Shown: positions 1 to 8,399 of the stretch, piece by piece
Numbering within the stretch: the first letter of the stretch is position 1
How the letters are laid out: each line of letters starts with the position of its first letter
The notes under the pieces: generated by a model
The model's input: the letters and a program-made list of their open reading frames with translations, nothing else
Database searches by the model: none
Told to the model about the DNA's origin: nothing
NCBI GenBank assembly: GCA_964431495.1
Contig: CAYSJU010000010.1
Coordinates: 1 to 59,515, forward strand
DNA from: CAYSJU01 sp964431495
Lineage (GTDB): Bacteria; Omnitrophota; Gorgyraeia; Tantalellales; Tantalellaceae
Length of the DNA stretch: 59,515 nucleotides
Reading direction: 5' to 3'
Translations under genes and position numbers: made by a program

Positions 1-1
1 A

Positions 2-190
2 GTAAAATGGTTTAATAACTCAAAGGGTTATGGATTTATTACTCCTGAAGACGGTAGTTCCGATGTATTCGTACATCACAACTCAATTCAGGGCGAAGGC
101 TATAAGTCTTTAGATGAAGGGCAGTCTGTTGAATTTGAAGTTCAGCAGGGACAGAAGGGCCCGGAAGCTATAAACGTAGTAAAGCTGTAA
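2..190 (+). CDS. cold-shock domain protein, 5' end cut by window edge
   Basis: Reading frame 2 is open from the window edge to a TAA and gives a cold-shock domain starting VKWFNNSKGYGFI, with the RNP1-type KGYGFI and RNP2-type VFVHH motifs. Proteins of this family bind single-stranded nucleic acid and act as RNA chaperones. Only the first few residues are missing, judged from the complete paralogue at 9742..9942, which it matches at most positions. About 62 residues are visible. The promoter and leader lie outside the window. Confidence 0.9.
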   Translation, partial: VKWFNNSKGYGFITPEDGSSDVFVHHNSIQGEGYKSLDEGQSVEFEVQQGQKGPEAINVVKL

Positions 191-263
191 TGTAATAAAC
201 AAAAGACAAGTTACCCGATAAACCTTATGTTCTCTCCGGACGGCCGTATCCGGCTTTAAGCGG

Positions 264-1403
264 TCAATATATGCCGTATTTCAGCAAACGGCATTCGATA
301 TCACCAGTATAAAAAGGGATACGTTTGCTTGGACGAAGACCGACTTTTTTCGCAAGATCGAGGTTGCCGGTGAAGATGAACCCGGAATATCCCTGGCATT
401 TCTGTTTGAAAAAATCACCTATCCTCTTGTAGGTTTCAGCAAGCCTTTCCTTTTTACCCATGCGTTCACCGTATTCCGGGTTGAGGATCACCGTACCCCC
501 TCCTGCCGGTATATCCGTATCCCTGAAATCACATACTTTGAAGTCTATAAGATGGTCCACACCGCATGTTTTCGCGTTTTTGACAGCCGCGTTCACGGCT
601 TCTTTACGTATATCCGTTGCGATTATAAGATGCCGCGGTTTTTTGCCGGCTTTTTTAAGGATATCTTTTCTAAGGTCCTGCCAGTATTTTTTATCGTGAT
701 CTTTTAAATGCATGAAACCGTAGTTTGAACGCAGAAGGCCCGGGGCCTTGTTCAAGGCTATCAATGCAGCTTCTATGGCGATAGTACCGCTGCCGCACAT
801 CGGGTTGACCAGATTTTCAGCTCCGGTGTATCCAGCTGCAAGCAGGACGGCGCTCGCCAGGGTTTCCTGCATGGGCGCTTCAAGGGGCATCTTGCGGTAG
901 CCCCTGTCGGCTAATTTAGTGCCAGAAGTGTTGAGGTATATCCAGGCCCTGTCATTTTTCCAGTACAGGTTTATGACTATATTCCGTCTATCGGGACCTG
1001 AATCCGGACGGCGGCCCGTTTTTTTCAGCAGACGGTCAACTATCGCGTCTTTAAGCTTTTGATTGGCGAACATGGAGTTCTTTATTTTCGGGTTGGAGAC
1101 GCGCGAAACGACCGAAATATATTCATCTTGCGGGATAATGTTCTCCCATTGCAGCTGGTAAGTTTTGCTGTAGAGGTCATCTGGAGAAACGCAACGGAAC
1201 TCTTTCAGTAAAAACAGCACATTAAACGCTGTTCTTAATTCAAGATTGAGCTTATAAGTGTCTATGAACTCCGACCGGATCACAATACCGGTATCATGCG
1301 AGGATGCTACGGTAAAACCGAGCGACTTGATCTCATTCTCCAGAAATGGAGAGATCCCACGAGCACAGGTGATAAGTATGTTATTGGTATAATTGAGGTC
1401 CAT
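264..1403 (-). CDS. THUMP-domain class I RNA methyltransferase (RlmL/YpsC-like)
   Basis: The 379-residue product has an N-terminal THUMP-type RNA-binding region (about residues 1-165) and a Rossmann methyltransferase domain (about 170-379). The SAM motif is seen as NPMCGSGT near 200-207, followed by an acidic strand end (ATDIRKEA). This layout fits enzymes that methylate N2 of guanosine in 23S rRNA. The catalytic motif is usually NPPYG but reads NPEYG here (N308-G312), so one proline is replaced by glutamate; the following ER fits the family. The gene is alone on its strand and diverges from the helicase gene. There is no clear ribosome binding site, and the promoter sits almost on the ATG. 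The exact target base cannot be read from the sequence. Confidence 0.85.
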   Translation of the reverse strand: MDLNYTNNILITCARGISPFLENEIKSLGFTVASSHDTGIVIRSEFIDTYKLNLELRTAFNVLFLLKEFRCVSPDDLYSKTYQLQWENIIPQDEYISVVSRVSNPKIKNSMFANQKLKDAIVDRLLKKTGRRPDSGPDRRNIVINLYWKNDRAWIYLNTSGTKLADRGYRKMPLEAPMQETLASAVLLAAGYTGAENLVNPMCGSGTIAIEAALIALNKAPGLLRSNYGFMHLKDHDKKYWQDLRKDILKKAGKKPRHLIIATDIRKEAVNAAVKNAKTCGVDHLIDFKVCDFRDTDIPAGGGTVILNPEYGERMGKKERLAETYKRIGDFFKQKCQGYSGFIFTGNLDLAKKVGLRPSKRIPFYTGDIECRLLKYGIY

Positions 1404-1414
1404 ATGTAAGGTAG

Positions 1415-1443
1415 AGTATAACGCACTTGGCTGCTTATGACAA
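1415..1443 (-). promoter_or_regulatory. promoter of the RNA methyltransferase gene
   Basis: On the minus strand TTGTCA is followed after 17 bases by TATACT, both close to sigma-70 consensus. The -10 box ends 11 bases before the ATG at 1403, so the leader would be only a few bases long and no Shine-Dalgarno sequence fits. Confidence 0.6.
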
Positions 1444-1582
1444 TATTTCCCGGATGATAGGCTGTGGTTTAAAATTAAACATAAGCTTTTTTTGGGGTTT
1501 TGGTGTAGAATAGGGGCAGTTTCAATGTACAGCCGAAGCGGGTAAACCTTAATAGGATAAAAAAACGAGGTGTAAAGATATC

Positions 1583-2794
1583 ATGATGAAAGAACCGGAA
1601 ACGAATGTCTCTTTTGACGGGCTGGGCATCGCCCCGAAAATACTCGGAGTGTTGGACCGCCTGAAGTTCATTCACCCGACCCCGATCCAGCATAAAGCGA
1701 TCCCCATTGCGATAGAAGGTACTGATATTATCGGGGTGGCCCAGACCGGCACAGGCAAGACCCTGGCTTTTACTGTACCCGTTATCCAGCGTCTTTCCCG
1801 CAATAAGGGACAGTGTCTGGTGCTGGTTCCGACCAGGGAGCTGGCTATACAGGTAAATGAGAGTTTCCAGAAGATAGCCCCCTTATTCGGCATAGGGACC
1901 GTGGTCATTATAGGGGGGGTCCCGATGAACGCCCAGCTGAAGGTCCTGAAAAAGAACCCGCGTGTTATTATCGCTACGCCCGGTCGGCTTATCGACCATA
2001 TGAATCAGAGGACACTGCGTTTGAAGGAAGTGGAGGTCCTTATCCTTGACGAAGCTGACAGGATGCTGGATATGGGTTTCAAACCCGACATAGAACGTAT
2101 CCTTAAGTTCGTCCCCAAAAAAAGGCAGACGATGCTTTTTTCGGCGACGATACCCGGGGAAGTCGTGTCAATAGGGGCCATGTATATGAAGCTTCCCGTC
2201 CATATCGAGGTCGCGCCGTCAGGGACGGCCGCGGAACGTATTATCCAGGAGTTATTCATCGTAAAAAAAGAAGCCAAGAAGAAACTGCTGGCAAAACTGC
2301 TCGATCAGTACCGCGGTTCGGTGCTTCTTTTTTCGCGTACAAAAAGGGGGGCGGGCAAGATCAAACGCCTGATCAAAGAAATGGGGCATAACGTGGCGGA
2401 GATACATGCGGACCGCACACTTAAGCAGCGGAGGGAAGCACTGGAAGGTTTTAAAACGGGGAAGTACAGGATACTTGTCGCGACCGATATAGCGGCAAGG
2501 GGGATAGATGTCATTGGTATAGAAACGGTCATAAATTATGATATTCCGGACGATACGGAGAATTACGTGCACAGGATCGGACGCACGGGCCGTGCCGGGC
2601 ATAAGGGGCGCGCTATCTCGTTCGCGACCCCGGAACAGGGCAATGATATCCGCAACATCGAAAAACTCATCAAGACGGCCTTGCCCGTCTCGGAGCATCC
2701 TGAGCTTCCGCGTGAGAAGTTCGTAACCCGGACGGTATTCCGGAGCAGGTCGCGGGGCAGAAGGAATAAAAGCCGTTTTCCCCGTAGACGCTGA
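1583..2794 (+). CDS. rhlE: DEAD-box ATP-dependent RNA helicase, RhlE-like
   Basis: A 403-residue DEAD-box helicase with all main motifs in order: upstream aromatic/Gln region (FDGLGI...PTPIQ), motif I AQTGTGKT (53-60), PTRELA, TPGR, motif II DEAD (LILDEADRM), motif III SAT, and motif VI HRIGRTGRAG. The C-terminus is short and basic (RSRSRGRRNKSRFPRRR), typical of RhlE/cold-shock helicases that unwind RNA in ribosome assembly or with RNase E. The ATG at 1583 is preceded by GAGGTG about 10 bases upstream. Another ATG follows at once, so the start could be one codon later. The cold-shock genes nearby are consistent with a low-temperature RNA function, but that link is inferred. Confidence 0.93.
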   Translation: MMKEPETNVSFDGLGIAPKILGVLDRLKFIHPTPIQHKAIPIAIEGTDIIGVAQTGTGKTLAFTVPVIQRLSRNKGQCLVLVPTRELAIQVNESFQKIAPLFGIGTVVIIGGVPMNAQLKVLKKNPRVIIATPGRLIDHMNQRTLRLKEVEVLILDEADRMLDMGFKPDIERILKFVPKKRQTMLFSATIPGEVVSIGAMYMKLPVHIEVAPSGTAAERIIQELFIVKKEAKKKLLAKLLDQYRGSVLLFSRTKRGAGKIKRLIKEMGHNVAEIHADRTLKQRREALEGFKTGKYRILVATDIAARGIDVIGIETVINYDIPDDTENYVHRIGRTGRAGHKGRAISFATPEQGNDIRNIEKLIKTALPVSEHPELPREKFVTRTVFRSRSRGRRNKSRFPRRR

Positions 2795-2886
2795 GAATAC
2801 AAAATACAATACCGTTTATGGAGTTAAAGCCACACCTGTACCCAACCCCAATCTCAAACCTGTACCCCCACACTGTGTAATTGGGT

Positions 2887-2956
2887 AAAATAGGGACAGA
2901 CACCTATTTTACGGCGTGTTTATCCGCTACCGAAAATAGGTGTCTGTCCCTATTTT
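2887..2956. repeat. REP-type palindrome, paired half-sites (AATAGGGACAGACACC variant)
   Basis: Two 24-base half-sites face each other across a 22-base spacer: 2887-2910 (AAAATAGGGACAGACACC plus TATTTT) and its exact reverse complement at 2933-2956. Each half is itself partly palindromic (AAAATAGG...CCTATTTT). The same core recurs at 7823, 8298, 48509, 51321, 52042 and 52127, and a RAYT transposase lies beside the copies near 51.3 kb. I read it as a REP element mobilised by that protein. Confidence 0.85.
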
Positions 2957-2963
2957 AAAGGAT

Positions 2964-3089
2964 ATGGGGAAAATGGTCGATGCAGGGATTATGATGCCGC
3001 CTGGATTAAGTATAAACGGAAAACTTAAATCTTCAGGAAGAGTTCTAAAGGTTGATGAAGTAAAAAAGTGGATAAAGGAGAGCCAATGA
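2964..3089 (+). pseudogene. remnant of an AlpA/excisionase-like small DNA-binding protein
   Basis: The open frame gives 41 residues, MGKMVDAGIMMPPGLSI... ending RVLKVDEVKKWIKESQ. The spacing of 'aG..PP..', a basic/aromatic strand and 'EVKKWI' resembles the C-terminal half of AlpA/MerR-like helix-turn-helix proteins. The frame is open back only into the REP element at 2887..2956, where an in-frame TAG occurs, so the N-terminal half appears to have been cut off there. There is no convincing ribosome binding site for the ATG. Its TGA overlaps the ATG of the next small frame. The family assignment is weak because so little is left. Confidence 0.35.
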
Positions 3090-3289
3090 AGCTGAAGATC
3101 TTATTGGTCTTTTTGTCCGTTTTTGTCTTTGGTATCGCGTTGGCTGTTGGTGTCCCCCCTCTCTCCGCCATTTTTTATCGTAACTGCTTATTATTCCTTA
3201 TCTTCAGAAGCGTATTTGCCGATAAGTTAAATTTATTTATAAAAGCAACAGTTAATGATAAAATATGTACCCTATGCGTGAGAGATTAA
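3086..3289 (+). CDS. short secreted protein, possible truncated gene
   Basis: A 67-residue frame begins with a clear signal-peptide-like stretch, MKLKILLVFLSVFVFGIALAV, and has a good ribosome binding site (AAAGGAG, 7 bases upstream). After about residue 25 the sequence looks unlike a designed protein and runs into the promoter region of the RND gene, overlapping its start by 25 bases. I suspect that only the 5' end of a former exported-protein gene is left. It stands where a membrane-fusion protein gene would be expected in an RND operon, but there is not enough sequence to test that idea. Confidence 0.35.
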   Translation: MKLKILLVFLSVFVFGIALAVGVPPLSAIFYRNCLLFLIFRSVFADKLNLFIKATVNDKICTLCVRD

Positions 3290-6200
3290 TCCAATTTTTT
3301 TTAAAACGGCATCTTTTGACTAACCTCATTTTTGTAGGGGTCTTTGTCGGTGGTATATTTGCCTGGGTCAATCTGCCGAAAGAGGAGCTTCCGGATATAA
3401 CTTTCGATACCGTAAAGATCACCGCGCATTACCCGGGAGCTTCCAGCGAAGACGTAGAATATTACGTAACCGAACCCATAGAAGAGGTCATCAGGAACAT
3501 AGACGGTGTTTACCGCATCTACAGCTCAACCAGTATCGGCAACTGTTCGATAACTGCCGAGATAGAGAAAGACCATCCCGACAAAGAAGCCGTTATAGCC
3601 GAAATACGTAATGAAGTCCTTGATGTCGACCTGCCCACCGACATAGTTGATGAACCGGACATCCGTATATTCAAAACATCCCGGAAAGCCATTATTGACA
3701 TAGGGCTTATCTGCAAAGGAAAGAACATACTGGATGTGGCCTCCCGTGAAAAACTTCAGACTTATGCGCTTGCGCTCGAAGATGAGCTTATGAACCTGCC
3801 GGAAGTGAGCAGGGTCAACAGATCAGGATATTTGAAAGATGAGATACATGTCAAAGTTATTCCGGACAAACTTAAGGAATATAATATACCGTTCAATACA
3901 GTGATGAGGGAGATCAGGGACGGTAATGTCCGGCAGCCCGCGGGAAATATCGAGAATATCAGTGAGCCGAAAGTCACGCTTTCCGGTGAGCTTGATACAG
4001 TAGAGAGACTGCGCGCGATGAGCGTTCAGGGCGGGTTCGAAGGACAGATAATAAGGGTATCGGACCTTGCCGATGTTGACAAAGGATACGAAAAGACCAA
4101 GACGGTACTCAAAATAAACGGCCATGAAGGTATTTTTCTGAATGTTGCCAAGAGTTCCCAGTGCGGGATAGTTGACGCGGTAAAAGCCGTTGTAAAGGTC
4201 ATAAAACGGTTCAAGGAGAACACGCTCAAGGGGACAGGGATCGAGCTTGTGCTCCTGGATGATGAATCGTTTGATGTGAGGAATCGGCTGAGTCTTATAG
4301 GGATGAACGGCTTGATAGGGTTCATCCTGGTTCTGATCACGCTTTTTCTGTTCCTGGACCTGAGATCCGGGTTATGGGTAGCTTTGGGGATACCGTTCAC
4401 GTTCTGTTTCACTCTTGTTTCAGGTCTTTTGATAGGATATTCGGTAAACAACATAACGCTCGCCGCGATCATAATAGTTATGGGCATGGTAGTTGACGAC
4501 GCTATAGTCGTGGCCGAGAACGTGAACAGGTTACGCATGAGCGGGATGGATAAAGAAGAGGCCACGGTGAAGGGGACTGCATTCGTGTTCCTCCCTATAA
4601 TTGCCAGCATTCTTACCACATGTGTCGCGTTCGTGCCGCTTTTTTTCTTTTCCGGACGGTTCGGGGTCATGGTGAAGTTCATTCCCGCGGTGGTTTTCCT
4701 TATGCTGGGGGGAAGCTTGGTGGAAGCTCTCTTTATACTTCCCGGGCACATGATGCTTTCCTTGAGCAGGGGCGTCATGAATATTTTTACCTTCGGATCG
4801 TGGTCGAGAGCCTTAAGATTTTTTGAAAAGAAAAACAGCCGCAGCATGTTCCATAGAAGGCACTGGATAGAATGGGCGGAGAACAAATATGAAAATCTGG
4901 TAAGGAGACTTTTAAAGAGAAAAAGACTGGTTTTTACTGTTTTTGCTTTGCTTCTGATCTTGTCGGGATATGTCGCTTCAGGCAGGATGAAGTTCGTGAT
5001 GTTCCCGGATGAGGAGACCAGGCAGATAAATCTGTCCGCTGAGACGCCTCCGGGGACGAAACGGTATCAGACCGCCAGGATGACCCAGGGCATAGAGGAT
5101 GTGATCTTGGAGTATGAAGGTAAGGAAGTGATAGGTTTCAGGAACCAGATAGCCAGGACCCGAAGAGGCTCGGCTGCTCAGGAGAATGAATTCCGGATGC
5201 GGATAGAGGTTTTACCTAAAGAAAAGCGCAAAAAATCCGCTGATCAGCTTATTGAAGAGTGGAAAGAGAAGATAAAAGACACGCCGGGGATAGAAAAGTT
5301 GCGTATAAGCAAGACCCGGCATGGTCAGGATAGCGCGAGCCCCATCGAGATAATGATAAAGGAGAACAACACATCGCGCAGGTACATGCTGGCCGAGGAA
5401 CTTGCCGAAACGATGCGTAAATATCCAGAACTTCTGAACGTTGAAATAGACCGGCCGGTGTATAACCCCGAATATCGTCTTACCCTTAACAGGGACAAAA
5501 TACGGCGGCTTGCCATCAACCCTTCAGATATAGCCAAAACATTGAGAGCATCGCTTGAGGGTACCATACTTTATGAGTTCAGCGGTGACGAAGAACCCGT
5601 GTATGTAAGGCTTACGATAATCCCCGAAGCAAAGGACGATATTAACGAGATATTCGATATACCGGTTGAAAACCAGGGGCAGTATCTGGTGCCCCTCAGG
5701 GACCTGGTGACCATAGAAAAGGTGGAAGGGCCCGACTCGATAATCAGAGAGGACATGAAGCGGTGCACGACCGTTTACGCTGATATTAAACCAGGATCAA
5801 AAGAGACACCGCTGGAGATAGCTGAATATTTTGAGGAAAATGTGTTTCCGTCTTTCAAGGCAAAGTATCCGACTGCGATACTTGAATTCAAGGGGGAGGT
5901 AAAGGATACCAGGGAATCGGGCAGGAATTTTCATTCGGCTATTATAATGGCGATACTTTTTATATATATAATACTGTCGGTACTTTTCAATTCACTGATC
6001 AAACCCCTTATAATCATGCTCGCTATTCCTTTCGGGATAGTTGGCATAATCCTGGCTTTCTGGTTACACGGTATAAACATGTACGGTTTCTTCGCTGTTA
6101 TCGGAGGTTTGGGACTTGCGGGTGTCGTTGTGAACGACGCGATAATAATGCTTACCAAGCTTGATAGCGCGTTCGATATGGGGAAAGATAAAGCGGAAAA

Positions 6201-6435
6201 GGACGCACAGATATCCAGCATAGCGAAAACCCGGTTAAGAGCGGTAGTGCTCACGACCGTGACCACGGTCTTGGCCATTGTGCCTACGGCTTATGGCTGG
6301 GCGGGATATGACGCGATGCTCGCGCAGATGATGATGGCGCTGGCATGGGGGCTCCTGTTCGGGACCATGATAACGTTGGTTCTGGTTCCCTGCATATACA
6401 GCCTTTATAAAGGCGTTCAATACAGGATGACCTGA
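3265..6435 (+). CDS. RND-family efflux permease (AcrB/HAE-like)
   Basis: A 1056-residue inner-membrane pump of the RND superfamily. It shows the expected layout: a first transmembrane helix (residues 12-30), a long periplasmic loop, a membrane block with MGMVVDDAIVVAENV in TM4 (the paired Asp used for proton relay), a second periplasmic loop, and a C-terminal membrane block with GGLGLAGVVVNDAIIML. Such pumps export drugs, detergents or lipids together with a fusion protein and an outer-membrane channel. The channel gene follows 2 bases after the stop, but no fusion protein gene is present. ATG 3265 has no ribosome binding site. ATG 3274 is equally possible, as a TAAAAT box ends 9 bases before it. 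The substrate cannot be told. Confidence 0.9.
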   Translation: MYPMRERLIQFFLKRHLLTNLIFVGVFVGGIFAWVNLPKEELPDITFDTVKITAHYPGASSEDVEYYVTEPIEEVIRNIDGVYRIYSSTSIGNCSITAEIEKDHPDKEAVIAEIRNEVLDVDLPTDIVDEPDIRIFKTSRKAIIDIGLICKGKNILDVASREKLQTYALALEDELMNLPEVSRVNRSGYLKDEIHVKVIPDKLKEYNIPFNTVMREIRDGNVRQPAGNIENISEPKVTLSGELDTVERLRAMSVQGGFEGQIIRVSDLADVDKGYEKTKTVLKINGHEGIFLNVAKSSQCGIVDAVKAVVKVIKRFKENTLKGTGIELVLLDDESFDVRNRLSLIGMNGLIGFILVLITLFLFLDLRSGLWVALGIPFTFCFTLVSGLLIGYSVNNITLAAIIIVMGMVVDDAIVVAENVNRLRMSGMDKEEATVKGTAFVFLPIIASILTTCVAFVPLFFFSGRFGVMVKFIPAVVFLMLGGSLVEALFILPGHMMLSLSRGVMNIFTFGSWSRALRFFEKKNSRSMFHRRHWIEWAENKYENLVRRLLKRKRLVFTVFALLLILSGYVASGRMKFVMFPDEETRQINLSAETPPGTKRYQTARMTQGIEDVILEYEGKEVIGFRNQIARTRRGSAAQENEFRMRIEVLPKEKRKKSADQLIEEWKEKIKDTPGIEKLRISKTRHGQDSASPIEIMIKENNTSRRYMLAEELAETMRKYPELLNVEIDRPVYNPEYRLTLNRDKIRRLAINPSDIAKTLRASLEGTILYEFSGDEEPVYVRLTIIPEAKDDINEIFDIPVENQGQYLVPLRDLVTIEKVEGPDSIIREDMKRCTTVYADIKPGSKETPLEIAEYFEENVFPSFKAKYPTAILEFKGEVKDTRESGRNFHSAIIMAILFIYIILSVLFNSLIKPLIIMLAIPFGIVGIILAFWLHGINMYGFFAVIGGLGLAGVVVNDAIIMLTKLDSAFDMGKDKAEKDAQISSIAKTRLRAVVLTTVTTVLAIVPTAYGWAGYDAMLAQMMMALAWGLLFGTMITLVLVPCIYSLYKGVQYRMT

Positions 6436-6437
6436 AA

Positions 6438-7829
6438 ATGAAAGCAAGAATCCGGACAATAACGTTTTTGTTCCTCCTGGGTTTGACTTTACCGGCATTT
6501 TCGCAGGATGAAAGTCCGGAAGAATTGTCGCTTGATGAATTCATTGAACTGGCCTGTGCGAATGACAGGGTATTTGAACAGATACTTATAGACAACCTTA
6601 AATTGAATTACAAGAAGAAATTGGAATTGCCAGCGGATGATATAGTTATATCTTCTAAAAATGAATATGTTGCTTTTTTGAGCACTGATAAGGGGAATCC
6701 TCAATATGAGGTCGCGCTGAGCAAACTTTTTCCTTATACAGGAACTGAGGCAGAGGCGGGGTATAATTCAACGATAAAGGATACGATAATAGCAGGCCTG
6801 GATATAGAGGCTGAATTTTATTTTACAGTCTCACAACCTGTCGCGCAAAACGCTTTTGGCAGGGCCATACGGCTGCTGGATAAGATAGTGGGCATGGAAA
6901 TAGATGTCGCCAGGTATCAGATAATAGAAGCGTATGAGAGATATCTCTCTTCCGTAATCCTGATTTATTATGATTGGTATGAAGCGTATGAAAATGTCAA
7001 GACGGCGGAGAATTCTTACAGGGAGAACATGAAACTTCTTGAAAACGTGGAAGCGAGAGAAAAGAACAAGATAGCTTTGCCGGTCGATGTCAATAAGGTG
7101 CGGCTTCAGGTCATGCTGAAAGAGGAAACGCTGATAGTAGTGAAGAGCCAGTTCGAAGAATATACGAATCGCCTGAAGAAAAGCATAGGATATGATATTA
7201 CAGAGAGACTCCGGCCATATGGATCGGACCAGTTTGACGATGTGGATATAAATTTTGAAGATGATTATGAGACGTTCCGGGCAGAGAGCAGGACATCAAG
7301 GATCCTTGACATGCTGGAAGAAAAAAGCGATCTGGAGGTAGATAAAGATGCCGACGATTTGCTCCCCTCAATAGATATATTCACGGAGTATTCAATAAAG
7401 AGCGAAGACCGTTATTTGGGAAAAGACGATAAAAGATTTTTTATCGGGGTTTCGGTGGAATATCCGTTCCCGGGCCAGGTTGAATGGGCGGAATACGAGA
7501 CATCGAAGGTAGAATACGAGAAGAGTATATTGGAGAAGATAAACACGCATATCAGGATTTACACAGAGCTGAGGAATATTTACGAGGAAATAAAAAAAGA
7601 AAGAAAACTCGTAAATATCGCTGAAGAAAAGATCAAAGTCGCGCAGTCCATAGTTGCCGACGATGCGATCAATTACTCTTACGGCAAGGTAATACTTAAC
7701 AATTTCATTGATGAGGTCAACCAGCTTGATTATAACAGGTTCAGTAAGATACAGCACTCTATCAAAGTTAAAAAGCTGATCATCGACTGGCTGACCTTGA
7801 CTGATCAGCTCGTCAGGAAGGCAAAATAG
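6438..7829 (+). CDS. TolC-like outer-membrane efflux channel
   Basis: A 463-residue exported protein with a signal peptide (MKARIRTITFLFLLGLTLPAFSQ) and long alpha-helical, charge-rich stretches typical of the OEP/TolC family, which trimerises into a channel through the outer membrane and periplasm. It begins 2 bases after the RND pump stop codon and is surely co-transcribed. Sequence identity to known TolC proteins appears low; the call rests on length, signal peptide, helix pattern and position. The last codons and the TAG stop are part of a REP element (AAAATAGG), so the native C-terminus may have been replaced when that element arrived. Confidence 0.8.
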   Translation: MKARIRTITFLFLLGLTLPAFSQDESPEELSLDEFIELACANDRVFEQILIDNLKLNYKKKLELPADDIVISSKNEYVAFLSTDKGNPQYEVALSKLFPYTGTEAEAGYNSTIKDTIIAGLDIEAEFYFTVSQPVAQNAFGRAIRLLDKIVGMEIDVARYQIIEAYERYLSSVILIYYDWYEAYENVKTAENSYRENMKLLENVEAREKNKIALPVDVNKVRLQVMLKEETLIVVKSQFEEYTNRLKKSIGYDITERLRPYGSDQFDDVDINFEDDYETFRAESRTSRILDMLEEKSDLEVDKDADDLLPSIDIFTEYSIKSEDRYLGKDDKRFFIGVSVEYPFPGQVEWAEYETSKVEYEKSILEKINTHIRIYTELRNIYEEIKKERKLVNIAEEKIKVAQSIVADDAINYSYGKVILNNFIDEVNQLDYNRFSKIQHSIKVKKLIIDWLTLTDQLVRKAK

Positions 7830-7847
7830 GAACAGACACCTATTTTT
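7823..7847. repeat. REP half-site on the TolC-like gene stop codon
   Basis: The sequence AAAATAGGAACAGACACC plus TATTTTT matches the half-sites at 2887..2956 with one change. The stop codon of the TolC-like gene (TAG, 7827-7829) lies inside it. Only one half-site is present here. Confidence 0.75.
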
Positions 7848-7891
7848 CACGCAAGTTGCAAAAACAGGATGTGTACCGGGAGGGATATCAG

Positions 7892-8086
7892 ATGATAAGA
7901 AAGATTATTGCTATTTTGTTGTTTTTGTATGCCGCGGTGCAGATAGTCGTTTCTGTTAGTACGGCTATTGACAGTGGAGCTTCGTATAGGATCGGACAGG
8001 GTCTGGCGCAGATAATGTGGGGGCTTTTAGCAGTACTCGCCGGCACATATCTTTGGCGCAGATCCAATAAGAAGAAAGGCAATTAG
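7892..8086 (+). CDS. small membrane protein of unknown function
   Basis: A 64-residue protein with two hydrophobic segments (about 4-23 and 36-53) and a basic tail WRRSNKKKGN, so it probably sits in the inner membrane as a hairpin. I do not recognise a family. The ATG at 7892 is preceded by GGGAGGG 7 bases upstream, a good ribosome binding site. An upstream in-frame ATG at 7856 has no such signal and lies next to the REP half-site. It could be the last gene of the efflux operon or an independent gene. Confidence 0.6.
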   Translation: MIRKIIAILLFLYAAVQIVVSVSTAIDSGASYRIGQGLAQIMWGLLAVLAGTYLWRRSNKKKGN

Positions 8087-8139
8087 GGATGGAAACCCCT
8101 AACGGGGCAACAATCTTTTTATGAGAGAAGGAGGAGGAC

Positions 8140-8298
8140 ATGAAAAGGATCATGGTTTTTGCGGCAGCGCTAATATTAGTTTTTATTGCTCTGGAGGTAT
8201 CTGCAGAGCTTGAGCATACCTCTACTGATGGCAAATGTAATGGTTATTTTGTAACGGAAATGGAAAAAGAACCCGTCTTTTTTTACCTTATGGGTTGA
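8140..8298 (+). CDS. small exported protein, probably truncated
   Basis: A 52-residue frame too short to stand out by length, but with a strong ribosome binding site (GAGGAGGA, 3 bases before the ATG) and a typical signal peptide (MKRIMVFAAALILVFIALEVSA, cleavage after SA). The mature part would be only about 30 residues with one Cys. The TGA stop abuts a REP half-site that starts on its last base, so a longer gene may have been cut here. No function can be named. Confidence 0.5.
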   Translation: MKRIMVFAAALILVFIALEVSAELEHTSTDGKCNGYFVTEMEKEPVFFYLMG

Positions 8299-8322
8299 AA
8301 ATAGGCGCCCGTCCCTATTTTT
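8298..8322. repeat. REP half-site, divergent variant
   Basis: AAAATAGGCGCCCGTCCCTATTTTT keeps the AAAATAGG and GTCCCTATTTTT ends of the family but differs in the centre. It begins on the last base of the preceding TGA stop codon. Confidence 0.65.
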
Positions 8323-8339
8323 GCTCTCGTCTTATCCTC

Positions 8340-8368
8340 TTGGTTTTTGGGCGTCCTTATATTATAAT
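8340..8368 (+). promoter_or_regulatory. promoter of the first nitronate monooxygenase-like gene
   Basis: TTGGTT and a perfect TATAAT are 17 bases apart, giving a start site near 8376 and a leader of about 25 bases that contains the GGGGG ribosome binding site. Confidence 0.6.
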
Positions 8369-8399
8369 AAGACCCTAATTTATGTGACAGGGGGAAATT

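Noticed and set aside
460..699. Plus-strand open frame of 79 codons inside the rRNA methyltransferase gene
   Set aside because: It lies in the shadow of a gene with clear motifs on the other strand, has no ribosome binding site and no recognisable protein features.
4026..4886. Long minus-strand open frame (286 codons) inside the RND pump gene
   Set aside because: It is antisense to the conserved membrane block of the pump, and its Ser/Thr/Pro-rich translation looks like a reverse shadow.
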